Source: Chaetoderma sp. LZ-2023a | Lineage: Eukaryota; Mollusca; Caudofoveata; Chaetodermatida; Chaetodermatidae | Assembly: GCA_034401795.1 (NCBI GenBank) | Contig: JAVVLW010001472.1 | Location: 1-64,000 of the forward strand | DNA: 64,000 bases | Reading direction: 5' to 3' | Shown here: positions 44,590-55,690 of the stretch, piece by piece | Position numbering within the stretch: the stretch's first letter is position 1 | Layout of the letters: each line of letters opens with the position of its first letter | Program-made: the position numbers and the translations under genes | The notes under the pieces: generated by a model | Seen by the model: only the letters and a program-made list of their open reading frames with translations | Told to the model about the DNA's origin: nothing | The model's database searches: none

Positions 44590-47500
44590 ACTTAGATATT
44601 GAGAACCTATTTCACCATGAGCTTGCGCCTATCGCATGATGGCCGTGACATGCAAGTAACGAAGATGAAATCCATGTTGAAGAAGAAGCTCGAGGTTGCA
44701 CAATCCTCTCGAATGCTACAACAAGCTGACGCTATTATAATTTATGGGTGTCATACTTTGCATTATACACAGGTCTGCACATGGACCAGTTCAAACATAT
44801 GTGGATGGTTTCCTGAAATATATTCTGGAGAAGCTCCGCCAGGCGAATGTGTTTTTGGTATTTGATCGCTATTATGCTTACAGCATTAAGGGTAGTACCA
44901 GGGCATCTAGCGCCGGAAAGCCAGCTTGTTGGGTTTACAAGATCGCACTTGATACACCACTACCATCACAACAAGTAATGTTAACCGTCACCACAAACAG
45001 AGTACAGCTTATAGACTTTATTTACGATCAACCTATCAAGAAAGTCAAAGATTGGCATACGCAGACAAATGGCGGTAACAGCTTAGGTTACAAGTTACAG
45101 GTTACAAGATCAGCCGCTATTCCTAAGGAAGTCGGCAATGACAGTGTCATTGAGAGAAATGACATGAACACAACCCACCAGGAGACGCGTGCCATCTTGG
45201 TTCAGCAAGTGGTAAATATTGCAGCAATCCAAGAACTTGAATGCATCAAGATAATATCAGATGATACAGATGTATTTATCATGTTGGTATTTATGGAGGC
45301 CACCAGTTCCAATAGAACTATGGCAGATATTGGTGCAACATCACAACAATTCAAAGAAATTGTCAGCGGTTATTAGGTATGCATGTGTAACCATGATTTT
45401 GCGGATCATTTTATAATAATTCTGCCTTTGATTATTTTTTAATAACATTCTGGCCAAAAATTTTAGGTGCGTTTTTGCATGTGGGTGTGCATGTGAGATC
45501 AGTGGTGAAAGGGTTGTTTAATGGCTTTTAGTGTGCGTTTGGAATTGCGACTATGCCTGACTGACTCGGATAACGGTTTGGCTAATGAGTGCGGAAACTG
45601 ACATGATGCGAGTGGCTGCGTGTAAAAGCGTAAACACAGCTGGCAATTTAGATAGAAGATCTGAGACACTGTGACAATTAGACACAATAAATGTTACAGA
45701 TACTGGACCAAACTAACAACTTATCGCCAAGCGCTGCTTTTTGAAGTTCCCGCGGATGAAAATTTGTCAGCACAATTTGGGATGGTAGTTTGGTTGGCCA
45801 TAGGCTGTTAGCATACTTTCATGTGGGTGGTGTATGCGACCCATCCATATCCTATTTGAACTGTGACTTATTTATGGGTGATATGTTTCGTGATTTGACT
45901 TGTTAATTGGAGCCATGTATTTCGGATTCTGATTGAAGCTGATGAACAAATCCCGTTGAAGAGGGAAGGAGTTGGGATTGAGACTTGGGACGAGTGAGGT
46001 GGAATTTGGAGAGCAGCTAGCTAGGTTGTAGGTAAGTAAAGAGTGTGTGTTGGGCCGGACAGACCCACACAAAGAGTTTGAGCTGTTGATTTTCCAAATA
46101 GGTAAATACGTTTTAGAAAAAGTTACATTAAACAGGCATACAATTAAGTTAGTAAACAATAGACATACGGTTGAGTTGATTTGCCAACAGACAAACAGAC
46201 CAAAATATAATCGACTATTGTTGCCAGACCGGCAATAAGAACTGTCACCGTTATACATCACCAAATCGTTGTGGCATCGTGACACGTGTTGTATTACCAC
46301 TCGTTTGTGTGAAATGTGGATACTTATCACACTTGTTTGTATCATCAATCAAAATCAATCACCCATTATTGGATTACACACCTGTTTGTGATGAGAATTA
46401 TCACCTTCGTCTAATCGGAGTACTGTGTGTGATGAGAAAAACTATCACATGTATTAAGGTGTAATCACGGCCACCTGCGTGCGCGTCGGATCGACGGAAT
46501 GCGTAGAGTATAGGAGCGTTCTAAACATTTGAGACTTTTTTGTCTACTACTCTGAGTCGTGGATTCGTGGATCACCTATTTCGTGGATCGCCGATTGTCG
46601 TGTATTTCTTTAATACCCGGGGAAAGCGTAATCAAACATAAACTGTATGTATTATTGACAATCATATACATTACAACATCAAACACAATACGATACAGAA
46701 AATATAATTCATTGTTTAATTGCTTAATTAATTTTTGATTGTCTATAGTCAGCACCATATTATCGTCAGTATCAATAGTATATCAATATTATTCTTGCAT
46801 CATCTTATCGTCGTCATTATCATTAATCATTTCACCCCCTTATCATCGTCATTATCATTAGTCATTTCATTACATTTCCATTCATATTCACTCTCATCTA
46901 CATCCATAGTTATTCAATAAATATTACAGTATGCATTAGAGCTAACATTTCTTTGTTTCCTTCACTGAAGATATAGATTTGGCACTGATAGTATTTTGTG
47001 ATTTGTCGGGCCTGGGGTCCCACGATGGGCGTTTAAGACCGTGTCCAGTGTGGCTAAAACCATGGCTCCTGGTAAAATAATTGCGGCACATATTCCCCTA
47101 GACATGAGCTGTTTAACAGTTGTTGCATAACTGAGAGCTTATGGGTTACACATGCAATTACATGGTGTGTTACAGTAGCACATATCTACGGAATCAGCAA
47201 AGCAACGGCACGTAAGTATCTCACAAAAGGCGGCAATCTAGGAAGACTTGGCAATAGCAATGTCGACTTTGAAGACGTAATACTTGAAGCTACATCATTT
47301 ATTAGTGCAGCCTATGGTTGTAAAGGCAAAGCATCCATGTCAGATATTCGCTAATATGCCTGGCTTACAAAAGCTGCTAGAAAATTGTTTACATCAATGC
47401 CCAAGCTCAAAATGTTGCTGCCAACAACAGAATCATTCATAATGCATCTGAAACGCTCTTATTATTAAGCAAGTGTCTGGAAACCCGCTATTATGCCTAA

Positions 47501-47725
47501 CCCACCGAACATGGAAGTTACCATATTTGGATAGAGCAAAGATGATTCCTCACAGCCACTGTTTCGAATAACGGTTACATCAGGAGTATAGATTCAGCAC
47601 CGTCTGCAATTCTTACGATGATATGATGTGCTTGTGCAGCCGAAGATGCATGTTTCTCCTCAAGGTGTGGATACACATCAGGTCAACCACGTCAACTCTT
47701 ATGTACATCATTTTGTAACTGTATG
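44590..47725 (+). pseudogene. Second PIN/FEN1-like nuclease-CXC gene, decayed
   Basis: Same family as the gene at 4,240-6,599 but a different subfamily. Pieces in order: KKKLEVAQSSRMLQQADAI then IIIYGCHTL near 44,650-44,760 (first PIN Asp of the expected IDG is Tyr); a frame change; 44,744-45,376 with AHGPVQTYVDGFLKYILEKL, FLVFDRYYAYSIKGSTRASS, HQETRAILVQQV (where an acidic pair is partly lost) and IISDDTDVFIML. A 1.7-kb interruption follows. From about 47,150: HAITWCVTVAHIYGISKATA (usual GCDTVA changed to WCVTVA), DFEDVILEATSFISAAYGCK, ARKLFTSMPKLKMLLPTTES and ANPPNME-like PNPPNMEVTIFG. The CXC domain is CACAAEDACFSSRCG...LLCTSFCNCM at about 47,630-47,720. Two in-frame stops (one TAA at 47,352-47,354) occur in the last part. 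Two metal-binding Asps are gone, so it is not a working nuclease. Confidence 0.75.
45376..47130. other. 1.7-kb interruption of nuclease copy 2
   Basis: Separates the two halves of the pseudogene. GCATGTGTAACC at 45,381-45,392 is matched by the inverted GGTTACACATGC at 47,144-47,155, a perfect 12-bp inverted pair near both borders. The right arm, however, overlaps codons that look native to the gene (THAI). The left border also reads AG|GTATGC like a splice donor. So an inserted element, an intron, or both remain possible. Inside I see an AATAAA at about 46,915 and no gene. Confidence 0.45.
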
Positions 47726-47741
47726 AGGAATGAGAACATAT

Positions 47742-47754
47742 CACGCCACTGATA
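47742..47754 (+). repeat. 13-bp direct repeat right of nuclease copy 2
   Basis: Exact copy of 44,110-44,122, beginning about 20 bp after the last cysteines of the CXC domain. Confidence 0.4.
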
Positions 47755-47902
47755 ACATATGGTTAAAAGATTTCATTTCATTTATTACACCCAGACTTTT
47801 ACAAATATATGGGGGAACATATAGACATATGTACATGTGAACCGGCATAATACGAGCATAATACGGTACCACAACCACAACTACTACATTATATTATCAT
47901 AA

Positions 47903-47903
47903 C

Positions 47904-47953
<50 letters not shown>

Positions 47954-47954
47954 T

Positions 47955-48011
<57 letters not shown>

Positions 48012-48160
48012 AATAATAATAATAATTATTATTATTATTATTTTTATTATTATTATTACCATCATTATCATTATCATCATTATTATCATCACCATTATCA
48101 TTATTAACATTATCATTATTATCATCACTATCATGATTATCACTATTATTGTGGTGTTCA
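47903..48160 (+). repeat. Compound (AAT)n-(AAC)n-(ATT)n microsatellite
   Basis: (AAT) about 47,903-47,948, (AAC/CAA) about 47,955-48,010, then (AAT), (ATT) and (ATC/ATT) mixtures to 48,160. The 90-residue Ile/Val frame on the minus strand is an artefact of this repeat. Confidence 0.95.
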
Positions 48161-48813
48161 AGACTACTGCTTACGAAAGGACACGACTTATACCGTAAAC
48201 ACCCGGGTTTATATCAGTCACGTGGTCAGTAGGTGTGGACATATATATATTGGACTCCGTGTCTCATGTATTAACTAGCATAGTTAGTAGTAATTACAAA
48301 TAAATAGTTATTAATAAATATAATAACCAGTGAAACATCGTATTTAGTAATCTAACATAGAATACGACAAATATCATTATCATCATTATATTCATTATCA
48401 TTATACAACAGTTATTATTGAGGTCATCAGGCGGCGGTAGGGTTGGGGTGGGGGTGGGGTTGATGTCGGACATTAAATGTTCAGATATACACTGCTCATT
48501 AAAATAATATCTATATATTATATATCTATTCGCCACATCGTGTCAGTTACGCACCCACCCACATTCCCGCTCAGTGGCAAGTCACCTACTCTCGTTGTGC
48601 ATATGTATGGATGGCGGCATCCGGAAACAATGTAGCAATTCAATTCGCGAGAGCGAACCCCCCCCCCCCCCCCCACATCAAACCCACCTCCTCCTGCGAC
48701 CATAAAAAGCAATTAAAAATAATTTAAATAGTTTAACATCGACATATGAACATAATAATCTTTATCCGCATTTGTTCAGCAATATTCCCTATATATTCAC
48801 CATTAGTCACTCA
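48161..48813. other. Unassigned stretch with poly-C
   Basis: No gene. Contains a run of 17 C at 48,658-48,674 and a GGGGTGGGGGTGGGG patch at about 48,445. Confidence 0.5.
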
Positions 48814-49076
48814 ACCCTTCCCTGTTATCACGAGTAACCTTTTGTCCGTTCTCCTCGATTCTGCGAAAAAACGAAAGAGAATCGAGGAGTGGGGCCAGGT
48901 TTACAAAATTAAGTATAACAACCCCTCCCCCTCCCGCCATATCACCCTTCCCTGCCATCACGAGTAACCTTTCGTCCGTTCTCCTCGGTTCCACGAAAAA
49001 ACGAAAGAGAAACGAGGTGTGGGGCCAGGTTTACAAAATTAAAGTATAACAACACCACCCCACACCCACCATATCA
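48814..49076 (+). repeat. Tandem duplication, two units of about 130 bp
   Basis: Units begin ACCCTTCCCTG at 48,814 and 48,944. Both contain CACGAGTAACCTTT, GTCCGTTCTCCTCG, CGAAAAAACGAAAGAGAA and GTGGGGCCAGGTTTACAAAA, with about 10% difference. Within each unit CTCCTCGATTCT and AGAGAATCGAGGAG form a hairpin. Confidence 0.95.
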
Positions 49077-49172
49077 CGCTTTCCCCATTAATTGTCTGGT
49101 TGCTGAATTCCTGCAGACTGCGTCTTCCATGGGTACCAGATCTTACATTGCTTATCATCATGAGCCTAATAA

Positions 49173-49173
<1 letters not shown>

Positions 49174-49223
<50 letters not shown>

Positions 49224-49227
49224 CAGT

Positions 49228-49317
<90 letters not shown>
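49174..49317 (+). repeat. (AGT)n microsatellite with AGC block
   Basis: About 48 triplets: AGT runs flank a block of AGC at about 49,223-49,256. Poly-Ser, poly-Val and poly-Thr/Ala frames over it are artefacts. Confidence 0.97.
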
Positions 49318-49426
49318 TATATCAACAAAGATGATAATAGTGACAGTAATGAGGAGGAGGTAAAGGCGCAAGTGTTAAACTAAATGGATGAACAATTCAT
49401 GACTATTAAATGGGTCAGGAATCAGG

Positions 49427-49740
49427 AGTAGCAATGGACCTTTCCATTTTAGTTATGCCCCGACCATCTCTAACTAAACTCCACCCACACCTCGCTCGTG
49501 TTGGGATCGATCGATCTCTGAACTCCATGACTATCAATTTCCAGAAAACTATGCAGGTAAGCTATTGGATATTTTGGAACCAATTTGACCTATGGCAGCA
49601 ACAGCGCCCAGTCAAATTAGTTTCAAAATATTCAACAGCATGTTTATTAAATGGTAGAGACATACACCTCGTGCAACGTGTCGGACTATTAAGAGTTAAA
49701 GACGGCCAAATACACTAATTTATGACGTAATGATTATGAC

Positions 49741-49743
<3 letters not shown>
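49427..49743 (+). repeat. MITE family 1, copy interrupted by (GA)n
   Basis: Starts CAATGGACCTTTCCATTTTAG and follows the order of the 52,190-52,560 copy (CCACCCACACCTCGCTCGTG, TTGGGATCGATCG, palindromic core at 49,575-49,640, ACAACGTG..., TTATGACG), but only the right arm of the core is complete. It breaks off in GACGTCA at a (GA)n tract. Confidence 0.8.
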
Positions 49744-49789
<46 letters not shown>

Positions 49790-49792
49790 TGG
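49744..49792 (+). repeat. (GA)n followed by G-run
   Basis: About 19 GA dinucleotides, then GGGGGGGGGTGGGGG. Confidence 0.95.
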
Positions 49793-49849
49793 GGGATTTT
49801 TTTTGTAAAAACAAACCAAAGATGACCAGAAAATTAGTTTTTTGTTGGT

Positions 49850-50274
49850 CTCTTTTGGTGCCACTCAAAGTGTAATGGACATACCAGACTACATAACCCT
49901 GAAAACATACATTTAGCCACCACAAGCATCATCGCATCTGTTTTAGACTGTGAAATATAGCTAATCATCCATTTTGGCAGCCATCTTGGTCGTTTATAAG
50001 TTAAGAGTTATCTCCCTTGGTATATGTGACCACCAAACTAGTTTTATTGTGCATAATCCGACTGTGTGGCCCTAAAACCTATATTTAGTCACCAAAATCA
50101 TTATTCTACCTGTTCACGAAATTACAATATCTTGGCGGCCATGTTGGATTTTTCAAATTCGTCAAGGGTGCCAGCAGGGCATCATTTAGATTCTTAATCA
50201 GTGGGCTTTCGCAGTTCAAAAAACACTAAAAACCATTCGAGTCCAATTTTATGCGTTCTTGGTCTGGCAACCAG
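49850..50274 (-). repeat. Dispersed repeat with CAAGATGG blocks, copies 2 and 3
   Basis: The reverse complement of 50,274-49,990 aligns with 25,526-25,822 (CTGATTAAGAATCTAAATGATG, CCAACATGGCCGCCAAGAT, AATAATGATTTTGGTGACTAAAT, AATAAAACTAGTTTGGTGG). The segment 49,990-49,850 repeats the second half again (CAAGATGGCTGCCAAAATGG, GTGGCTAAATGTATGTTTTCAGGG), so two copies lie head to tail. Confidence 0.75.
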
Positions 50275-50420
50275 ACCATGCAATTAGTACAACCTGACAG
50301 ACTATTAAGCGTTTAAAACGGTCTAAATCGAGTCATTCATGGCGTAATTTATTATGGCGTCAGGCTACACATCACGTAGTTTATTATGACGTCATATGAT
50401 TGATGGATAAACTGGAATCC
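50275..50420 (+). repeat. MITE family 1, right-end fragment
   Basis: ATGCAATTAGTACAACCTG, GACAGACTATTAAGCG, then repeated TATTATGGCGTCA/TATTATGACGTCA, ending GATTGATGGATAAACTGGAA. Probably the displaced end of the 49,427 copy or an independent fragment. Confidence 0.65.
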
Positions 50421-50529
50421 GCCATCACTGTGTAGACATGATTGACTGCATAAACTCAAACTCAAACCTCGTAATTCCATTATAACCGCAATATTACACA
50501 ATATAATGTAAAATGAAAATCAATCATTA

Positions 50530-50900
50530 ATCTGGGTCGAAATGGATGGCGACACGCAGCGGTGTAAATAATCAGCTATTCACGTTGAAGTTGATGGCGT
50601 CACATAACAGTCTATTACACTCGTTTCAGGTTGAAGTGGATGGCATTACATACCAGTCAAATGTGGAAGCGGATGGCTTCACATAACAGCCACAGGTTGA
50701 AGTGGATGGCGTCACATAAGTCTATTGCATTTCAGGTTGAAGTGGATGGCATCACAGAACAGTCTATTACATTTCAGATTGAAGTGGATGGCGCTACATA
50801 AAAGCTGAAATTACAATCCAGGTTGACAGTGATGGTGCCACATAGTAGTTGGAATAATTAGCCAATCCACGTCAAAATAGATGGTGGCACGCGACAGTTG
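50530..50900 (+). repeat. Degenerate tandem array, about 45-bp units
   Basis: GTTGAAGTGGATGGCGTCACATAACAGTCTATTAC and variants recur about eight times (from about 50,537, 50,587, 50,630, 50,663, 50,697, 50,740, 50,778, 50,820). The unit lengths are irregular. Confidence 0.85.
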
Positions 50901-51606
50901 AAAATAGCCATCAGTAAATCCATGCACAAATTATACCAAACACACATTTCCTAAATTCACGTTCCCGCTGCTAACATTTTGCTTTTGCCAGATCCTAGCT
51001 ACTCATGTTCTGCGTCTCAACTATAAGATTTCTATGGTCTCAACTCTCTTGATTCTCGTGTTCAACTCCCCTCCCAAAACAGGCGTCAGTTTCAGTAATC
51101 TATTGCAACCATCTGGGAAAGGAAACTGCTCAGTTACTCTATAAAGCTCGGTATAACTCGGTATTGTTTACTAAAGGTGCCATGCCATGTATTCAATTTA
51201 ATTTATGTCAGAGATTGTGGGCTGTCGCGATACATTGCTGCGGGTGAGCTATGAAGCGATAGGATATGACGTGGGCCAATGGTAAAGCGTACGCCCACCA
51301 GCATGTAAATCAGATTAGTAGATAAAATGGCCACGCTTTAACTACTCATGCTTTACTTGATACAGATGATGCAGAACTGGTTGACAGGAGTCGATAAATA
51401 AACTAACCAATTAACTTGTGAATCTAAAACTAGAATTGTGAATCTAAACCTACAAACACTAGACTATTATATACATAGGACTACACAGGGCGAGGAGTCC
51501 TTAAGGTGGATATGGTTCCGGTTAATACACTTTTGCGTACCACCTCCACAATGCTAGTCAATGATATAGCAGACATACAAGAGAGATGAGGTTTCCTGAT
51601 CTCACA
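50901..51606. other. Unassigned non-coding stretch
   Basis: No gene, repeat family or terminus recognised. Confidence 0.5.
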
Positions 51607-52018
51607 ATGGACCTTTCCAAGTTTATCCATCCATCATATGACGTCATAATGAACTACGTGACGTGTAGAATGACATCATAATGAATGACGTCATTATGAC
51701 GTCATGAATAACGTAGATAAGTACGCCACGAACGCATATTTGAAGACTGACTATGCGTTGTTGTACGAATACTATTATTTATTATTTAATACATATTCTG
51801 TTGAATATTTTGAAACTAATTTTACTGGGCGCTGTTGTTGCCATAGGCGCAACAGCACCCAGTCAAATTAATTACAAAATATTCAACAGCTTACCTATAT
51901 AGTTTTCAGGAAATTGATATTTCGGGCATTCGGGGATCGATCAATCGCAAAACGGCGAAGTGTGGGTGGAGCTTAGCTAGTGATGGGCGTGCCATAGCTA
52001 AAACTGGAAAGGTACATT
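51607..52018 (-). mobile_element. MITE family 1, complete copy, inverse orientation
   Basis: Ends ATGGACCTTTCCAAGTTTATCC and, inverted, AATGTACCTTTCCAGTTTTAGC, so about 15-20 bp TIRs. It holds the central hairpin TTGAATATTTTGAAACTAAT... with its inverse at about 51,800-51,895. Relative to 52,190-52,560 the orientation is reversed. Three perfect CRE octamers TGACGTCA lie at 51,639-51,646, 51,686-51,693 and 51,697-51,704. No coding capacity: non-autonomous. Confidence 0.85.
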
Positions 52019-52189
52019 GTCCCATTCGGGTATCTAGTTGATGACTTGTAGGCCAGCTATTGTTTTAACTCGATCAATGTGATGATACTATTTTCTGTTC
52101 ACTCAATGAACATTGTCCAACGTGGCCTATTTAATGTCAGGAGGAAACTGTATTGAAAATGTTATTATACATCATCTCCGATATAATGC

Positions 52190-52560
52190 AATAGACCTTT
52201 CCAGTTTTAGCTATGCCCCGCCCATCTGTAGCTAAGCTCCACCCACACCTCGCTTGTGTTGGGATCGACAGATCCCTGAACATAGACTATCAATTTCCAG
52301 AAAAGTATGCCGGTATGCTGTTAATATTTTGAAACTAATTTGGCTGGGTGCTGTTGCTGCCTATGGCAGCAACAGCGCCCAGTCAAATTAGTCACAAAAT
52401 ATTCAACAGAATGTTTATTAAATGGTGAAGACATACAATTCGTACAACGTGTCGGAATATTAAGCGCCAAAGACGGACTCTTTCCAGCATACACGTCACT
52501 TAGTTAATTAGGACGTAATATCACGTCGGATATCGATGGATAAACTTGAAAAGGTCCATT
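52190..52560 (+). mobile_element. MITE family 1, complete copy
   Basis: From AATAGACCTTTCCAGTTTTAG to AAACTTGAAAAGGTCCATT, a terminal inverted repeat. Blocks in order: GCCCCGCCCATCTGTAGC, CTCCACCCACACCTCGCT, TTGGGATCGACAGATC, a central hairpin at about 52,316-52,410 with about 42-bp arms around CTGCCTATGGCAG, then ACATACAATTCGTACAACGTG. It serves as the reference for the partial copies. Confidence 0.85.
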
Positions 52561-53173
52561 GCAAAGCAGCTTTTACCAGTGGAATAGTTACGTCAATAAC
52601 AATCATCATGGTTTTAAAATATTTGATTCATCCTCCTGGAAGCGGCATCTGCATGCATGTCAAACTGAGTAGTAGTTCGCTCCTGCTAAGGTTAGCATAT
52701 TTAAATTCTCCACATTCGCAATTAATCATGAATTGTAGTTATGACGGATACATTGACGGGGTACTTACTATACATGATGGGCATTAAAGTGTTTAGGCAA
52801 TGGATAACGTTTTTTGGATCATTGACAGATGACAGGCAAATCTCGTAATAGATGGATCCATTTCAGGGGGTAAGCCATTTTTTGTGCATACAATTCGCAC
52901 AGACTTTTGAATGTTCATGACGGAGATAGATAAGTTATTCAATATGCATTTTGATTATGACGTCAGCATACATGTGCCGTAATTGATTATGACATCTGAT
53001 ATTTGAATGACAGATCGTCAGATACTTAGATGACAGATCGGATATCGCCATTTCGTAAGGCGCTAGAAAGGATAATTAGAACAAAATGTATGTCTTCATG
53101 AGCCAGCCAATATTTTATTGGGTAATAATAACAGTATTAGTACCTATTTACAGATCTGGTTATCCTCAAATCC
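52561..53173. other. Unassigned stretch
   Basis: No gene supported. The 83-residue frame starting at 52,536 begins inside the MITE terminus and has no motif. Short TTATGACGTCA-like motifs near 52,955 hint at another MITE fragment. Confidence 0.45.
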
Positions 53174-55038
53174 CGGTGACATTTTAACGATTATTAAATA
53201 TAAATAATTTACATAAACATGATTTGTGAATCCAATGGATGAATCTAATCTATCACTCAAGTATCTGATATCATAATCAATTGCGTCACTAGTTACCTGA
53301 CGTCATAATCAGAACAAGAGGCCCAAGGGGCCTGTGTCGCTCACCTGGAGCACCATTAATTTTTGTCAAAATTGTTGGTGGGTGGTTTAGCAGTCTTTTA
53401 TATGAGTTTGTGGACATTTTTGCAAGTGCAATATGGCCACCAAACACACTGCATTTTGATTGGCCAACGGCGCCCATGGTTTTTTTATGGATCAACTTCC
53501 CTTGACCAAATTTTAATGGCACAAATTTCGGTCTGATCCCTTCAGTGGTTCTGGAGGAGTCATTTACGTGAAAACTAGGTCATCCAAGATGGTCGCCGAA
53601 CCATTTGGTCAACCAAGTCCAAACTTGGCTTACCTCTTGGCCTAGATGAAGATTCCACAAGTGGTTTCGGAGATTTTTAGACATTTCCTGAAATCGACCG
53701 AATTCCAAAATACGCGCTGGGCAAATTTGCCGATCGGGTTCATTTGAACAAACTTGGATCCTTATGCCCTAATGATGCTTCCTGCCAAATATAATTGAAA
53801 TCGTTCTGGTAGTTCTCGAGAAGACATTCAAGATTCAAGATGGCCGCCAAACCATTTATCCGACAGTTTCGAAAATTGCATATTTCAAATCAGAATACCC
53901 AAAAACCTATATAAAAACAATTTCAGCCTCAAACTTTAAAAAATCCAATATGGCCGCCAAACATGCTATGTTTTGATTGGCCCACAGCGCCCATGTTTTT
54001 TTGACGGATCAACTTCTCTTGAACAAACTTTACTGGCCCGTAGTCCCTAATCATATCTGCCAAATTTTGGCTTGATCCCTTTAGCGGTTCTGGAGAAGTC
54101 ATTTTCGGTGACATTTTAACGATTATTAAATATAAATAATTTACATAAACATGATTTGTGAATCCAATGGATGAATCTAATCTATCACTCAAGTATCTGA
54201 TCTCATAATCAATTGCGTCACTAGTTACCTGACGTCATAATCAGAACAAGAGGCCCAAGGGGCCTGTGTCGCTCACCTGAAGCACCATTAATTTTTGTCA
54301 AAATTGTTGGTGGGTGGTTTAGCAGTCTTTTATATGAGTTTGTGGACATTTTTGCAAGTGCAATATGGCCACCAAACACACTGCATTTTGATTGGCCAAC
54401 GGCGCCCATGGTTTTTTTATGGATCAACTTCCCTTGACCAAATTTTAATGGCCCAAATTTCGGTCTGATCCCTTCAGTGGTTCTGGAGGAGTCATTTACG
54501 TGAAAACTAGGTCATCCAAGATGGTCGCCGAACCATTTGGTCAACCAAGTCCAAACTTGGCTTACCTCTTGGCCTAGATGAAGATTCCACAAGTGGTTTC
54601 GGAGATTTTTAGACATTTCCTGAAATCGACCGAATTCCAAAATACGCGCTGGGCAAATTGGCCGATCGGGTTCATTTGAACAAACTTGGATCCTTATGCC
54701 CTAATGATGCTTCCTGCCAAATATAATTGAAATCGTTCTGGTAGTTCTCGAGAAGACATTCAAGATTCAAGATGGCCGCCAAACCATTTATCCGACAGTT
54801 TCGAAAATTGCATATTTCAAATCAGAATACCCAAAAACCTATATAAAAACAATTTCAGCCTCAAACTTTAAAAAATCCAATATGGCCGCCAAACATGCTA
54901 TGTTTTGATTGGCCCACAGCGCCCATGTTTTTTTGACGGATCAACTTCTCTTGAACAAACTTTACTGGCCCGTAGTCCCTAATCATATCTGCCAAATTTT
55001 GGCTTGATCCCTTTAGCGGTTCTGGAGAAGTCATTTTC
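53174..55038 (+). repeat. 932-bp tandem duplication, two nearly identical units
   Basis: Unit 1 is 53,174-54,105 and unit 2 is 54,106-55,037, with a constant offset of 932. I saw only a few differences (GATATC/GATCTC, CACCTGGAGC/CACCTGAAGC, ATTTGCC/ATTGGCC). Unit 1 begins in ordinary flank (CGGTGACATTTTAACG) and ends inside the AGGCCC repeat, so the duplication includes flank plus part of the repeat and must be recent or freshly homogenised. Confidence 0.95.
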
Positions 55039-55412
55039 GCTAAAACTAGGTCAACCAAGATGGCCGCCGAACCATTTGACCAATCAAGTTCCCCTGAACA
55101 AACTTGGTTGAGCTTTTGCCCTGGATCATATTTCATGAGGTTTCCTTCAATCCCTCAAGCGGTTTCGGAGATTTTTAGAGACGTTTCTAAAAATCGGCCA
55201 AAATCCAAAATGGCCACCGGCCAAATTGGCCGATCGGCTTTGTTTGAACAAACTTGGATCCCTATGCCCTAAGGATGCGTCCTGCCAAATATAATTGAAA
55301 TCGTCCCAGCGGTTCTTGAGAAGTTGTTTTAATGGACAAGTTGACGGACGGACGACGGACACACGGTCGCCACGACATAAGCTCATTTGGTCTTTCAGGC
55401 CAGGTGAGCTAA
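53310..55412 (+). repeat. AGGCCC/CACCTGG dispersed repeat, copy 1
   Basis: Head CAAGAGGCCCAAGGGGCCTG then TCGCTCACCTGG. The body has repeated AAGATGGCCGCC, TTGAACAAACTTGG and TTTTGATTGGCC blocks. It ends TTCAGGCCAGGTGAGCTAATAAT, so the CTCACCTGG/CCAGGTGAG tips are inverted. About 1.17 kb after subtracting the 932-bp duplication. The frames inside are scattered and not convincing as genes. Confidence 0.8.
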
Positions 55413-55494
55413 TAATGTACAGCTTCATCATGAAAATCGAAAGGTCTGTGAATAGCGTACGAAATGTATGTCTTTACGATAAATTTACAATTTA

Positions 55495-55690
55495 ATAAAC
55501 ATTTTGTAATCTAGGCAGCAACATCACCCAATGAACTTAGTTTTAAAATATTCAACAGCTTACCTGCATAGTTATCTTGAAATTTAGAATCGGTTTCAGT
55601 TTCGAATCGATTCCACACACGTGTAAAAGGTGAGCAGAGCTAAGCTAGAAATAGACATGGCATAGTTAGAAATAGGTCCGTCCATTAAGG
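55495..55690 (+). repeat. MITE family 1 fragment
   Basis: TTTAATAAACATTTTGTAATC, then CAATGAACTTAGTTTTAAAATATTCAACAGCTTACCTGCATAG (core arm plus spacer), and ends with AGCTAGAAATAGACATGGCATAGTTAGAAATAGG. Confidence 0.6.

Noticed and set aside
47889-48161. 90-residue Ile/Met/Val frame
   Set aside because: Pure microsatellite translation, no domain.
49100-49383. Poly-Ser, poly-Val and poly-Thr frames
   Set aside because: (AGT)n microsatellite read in three frames and both strands.
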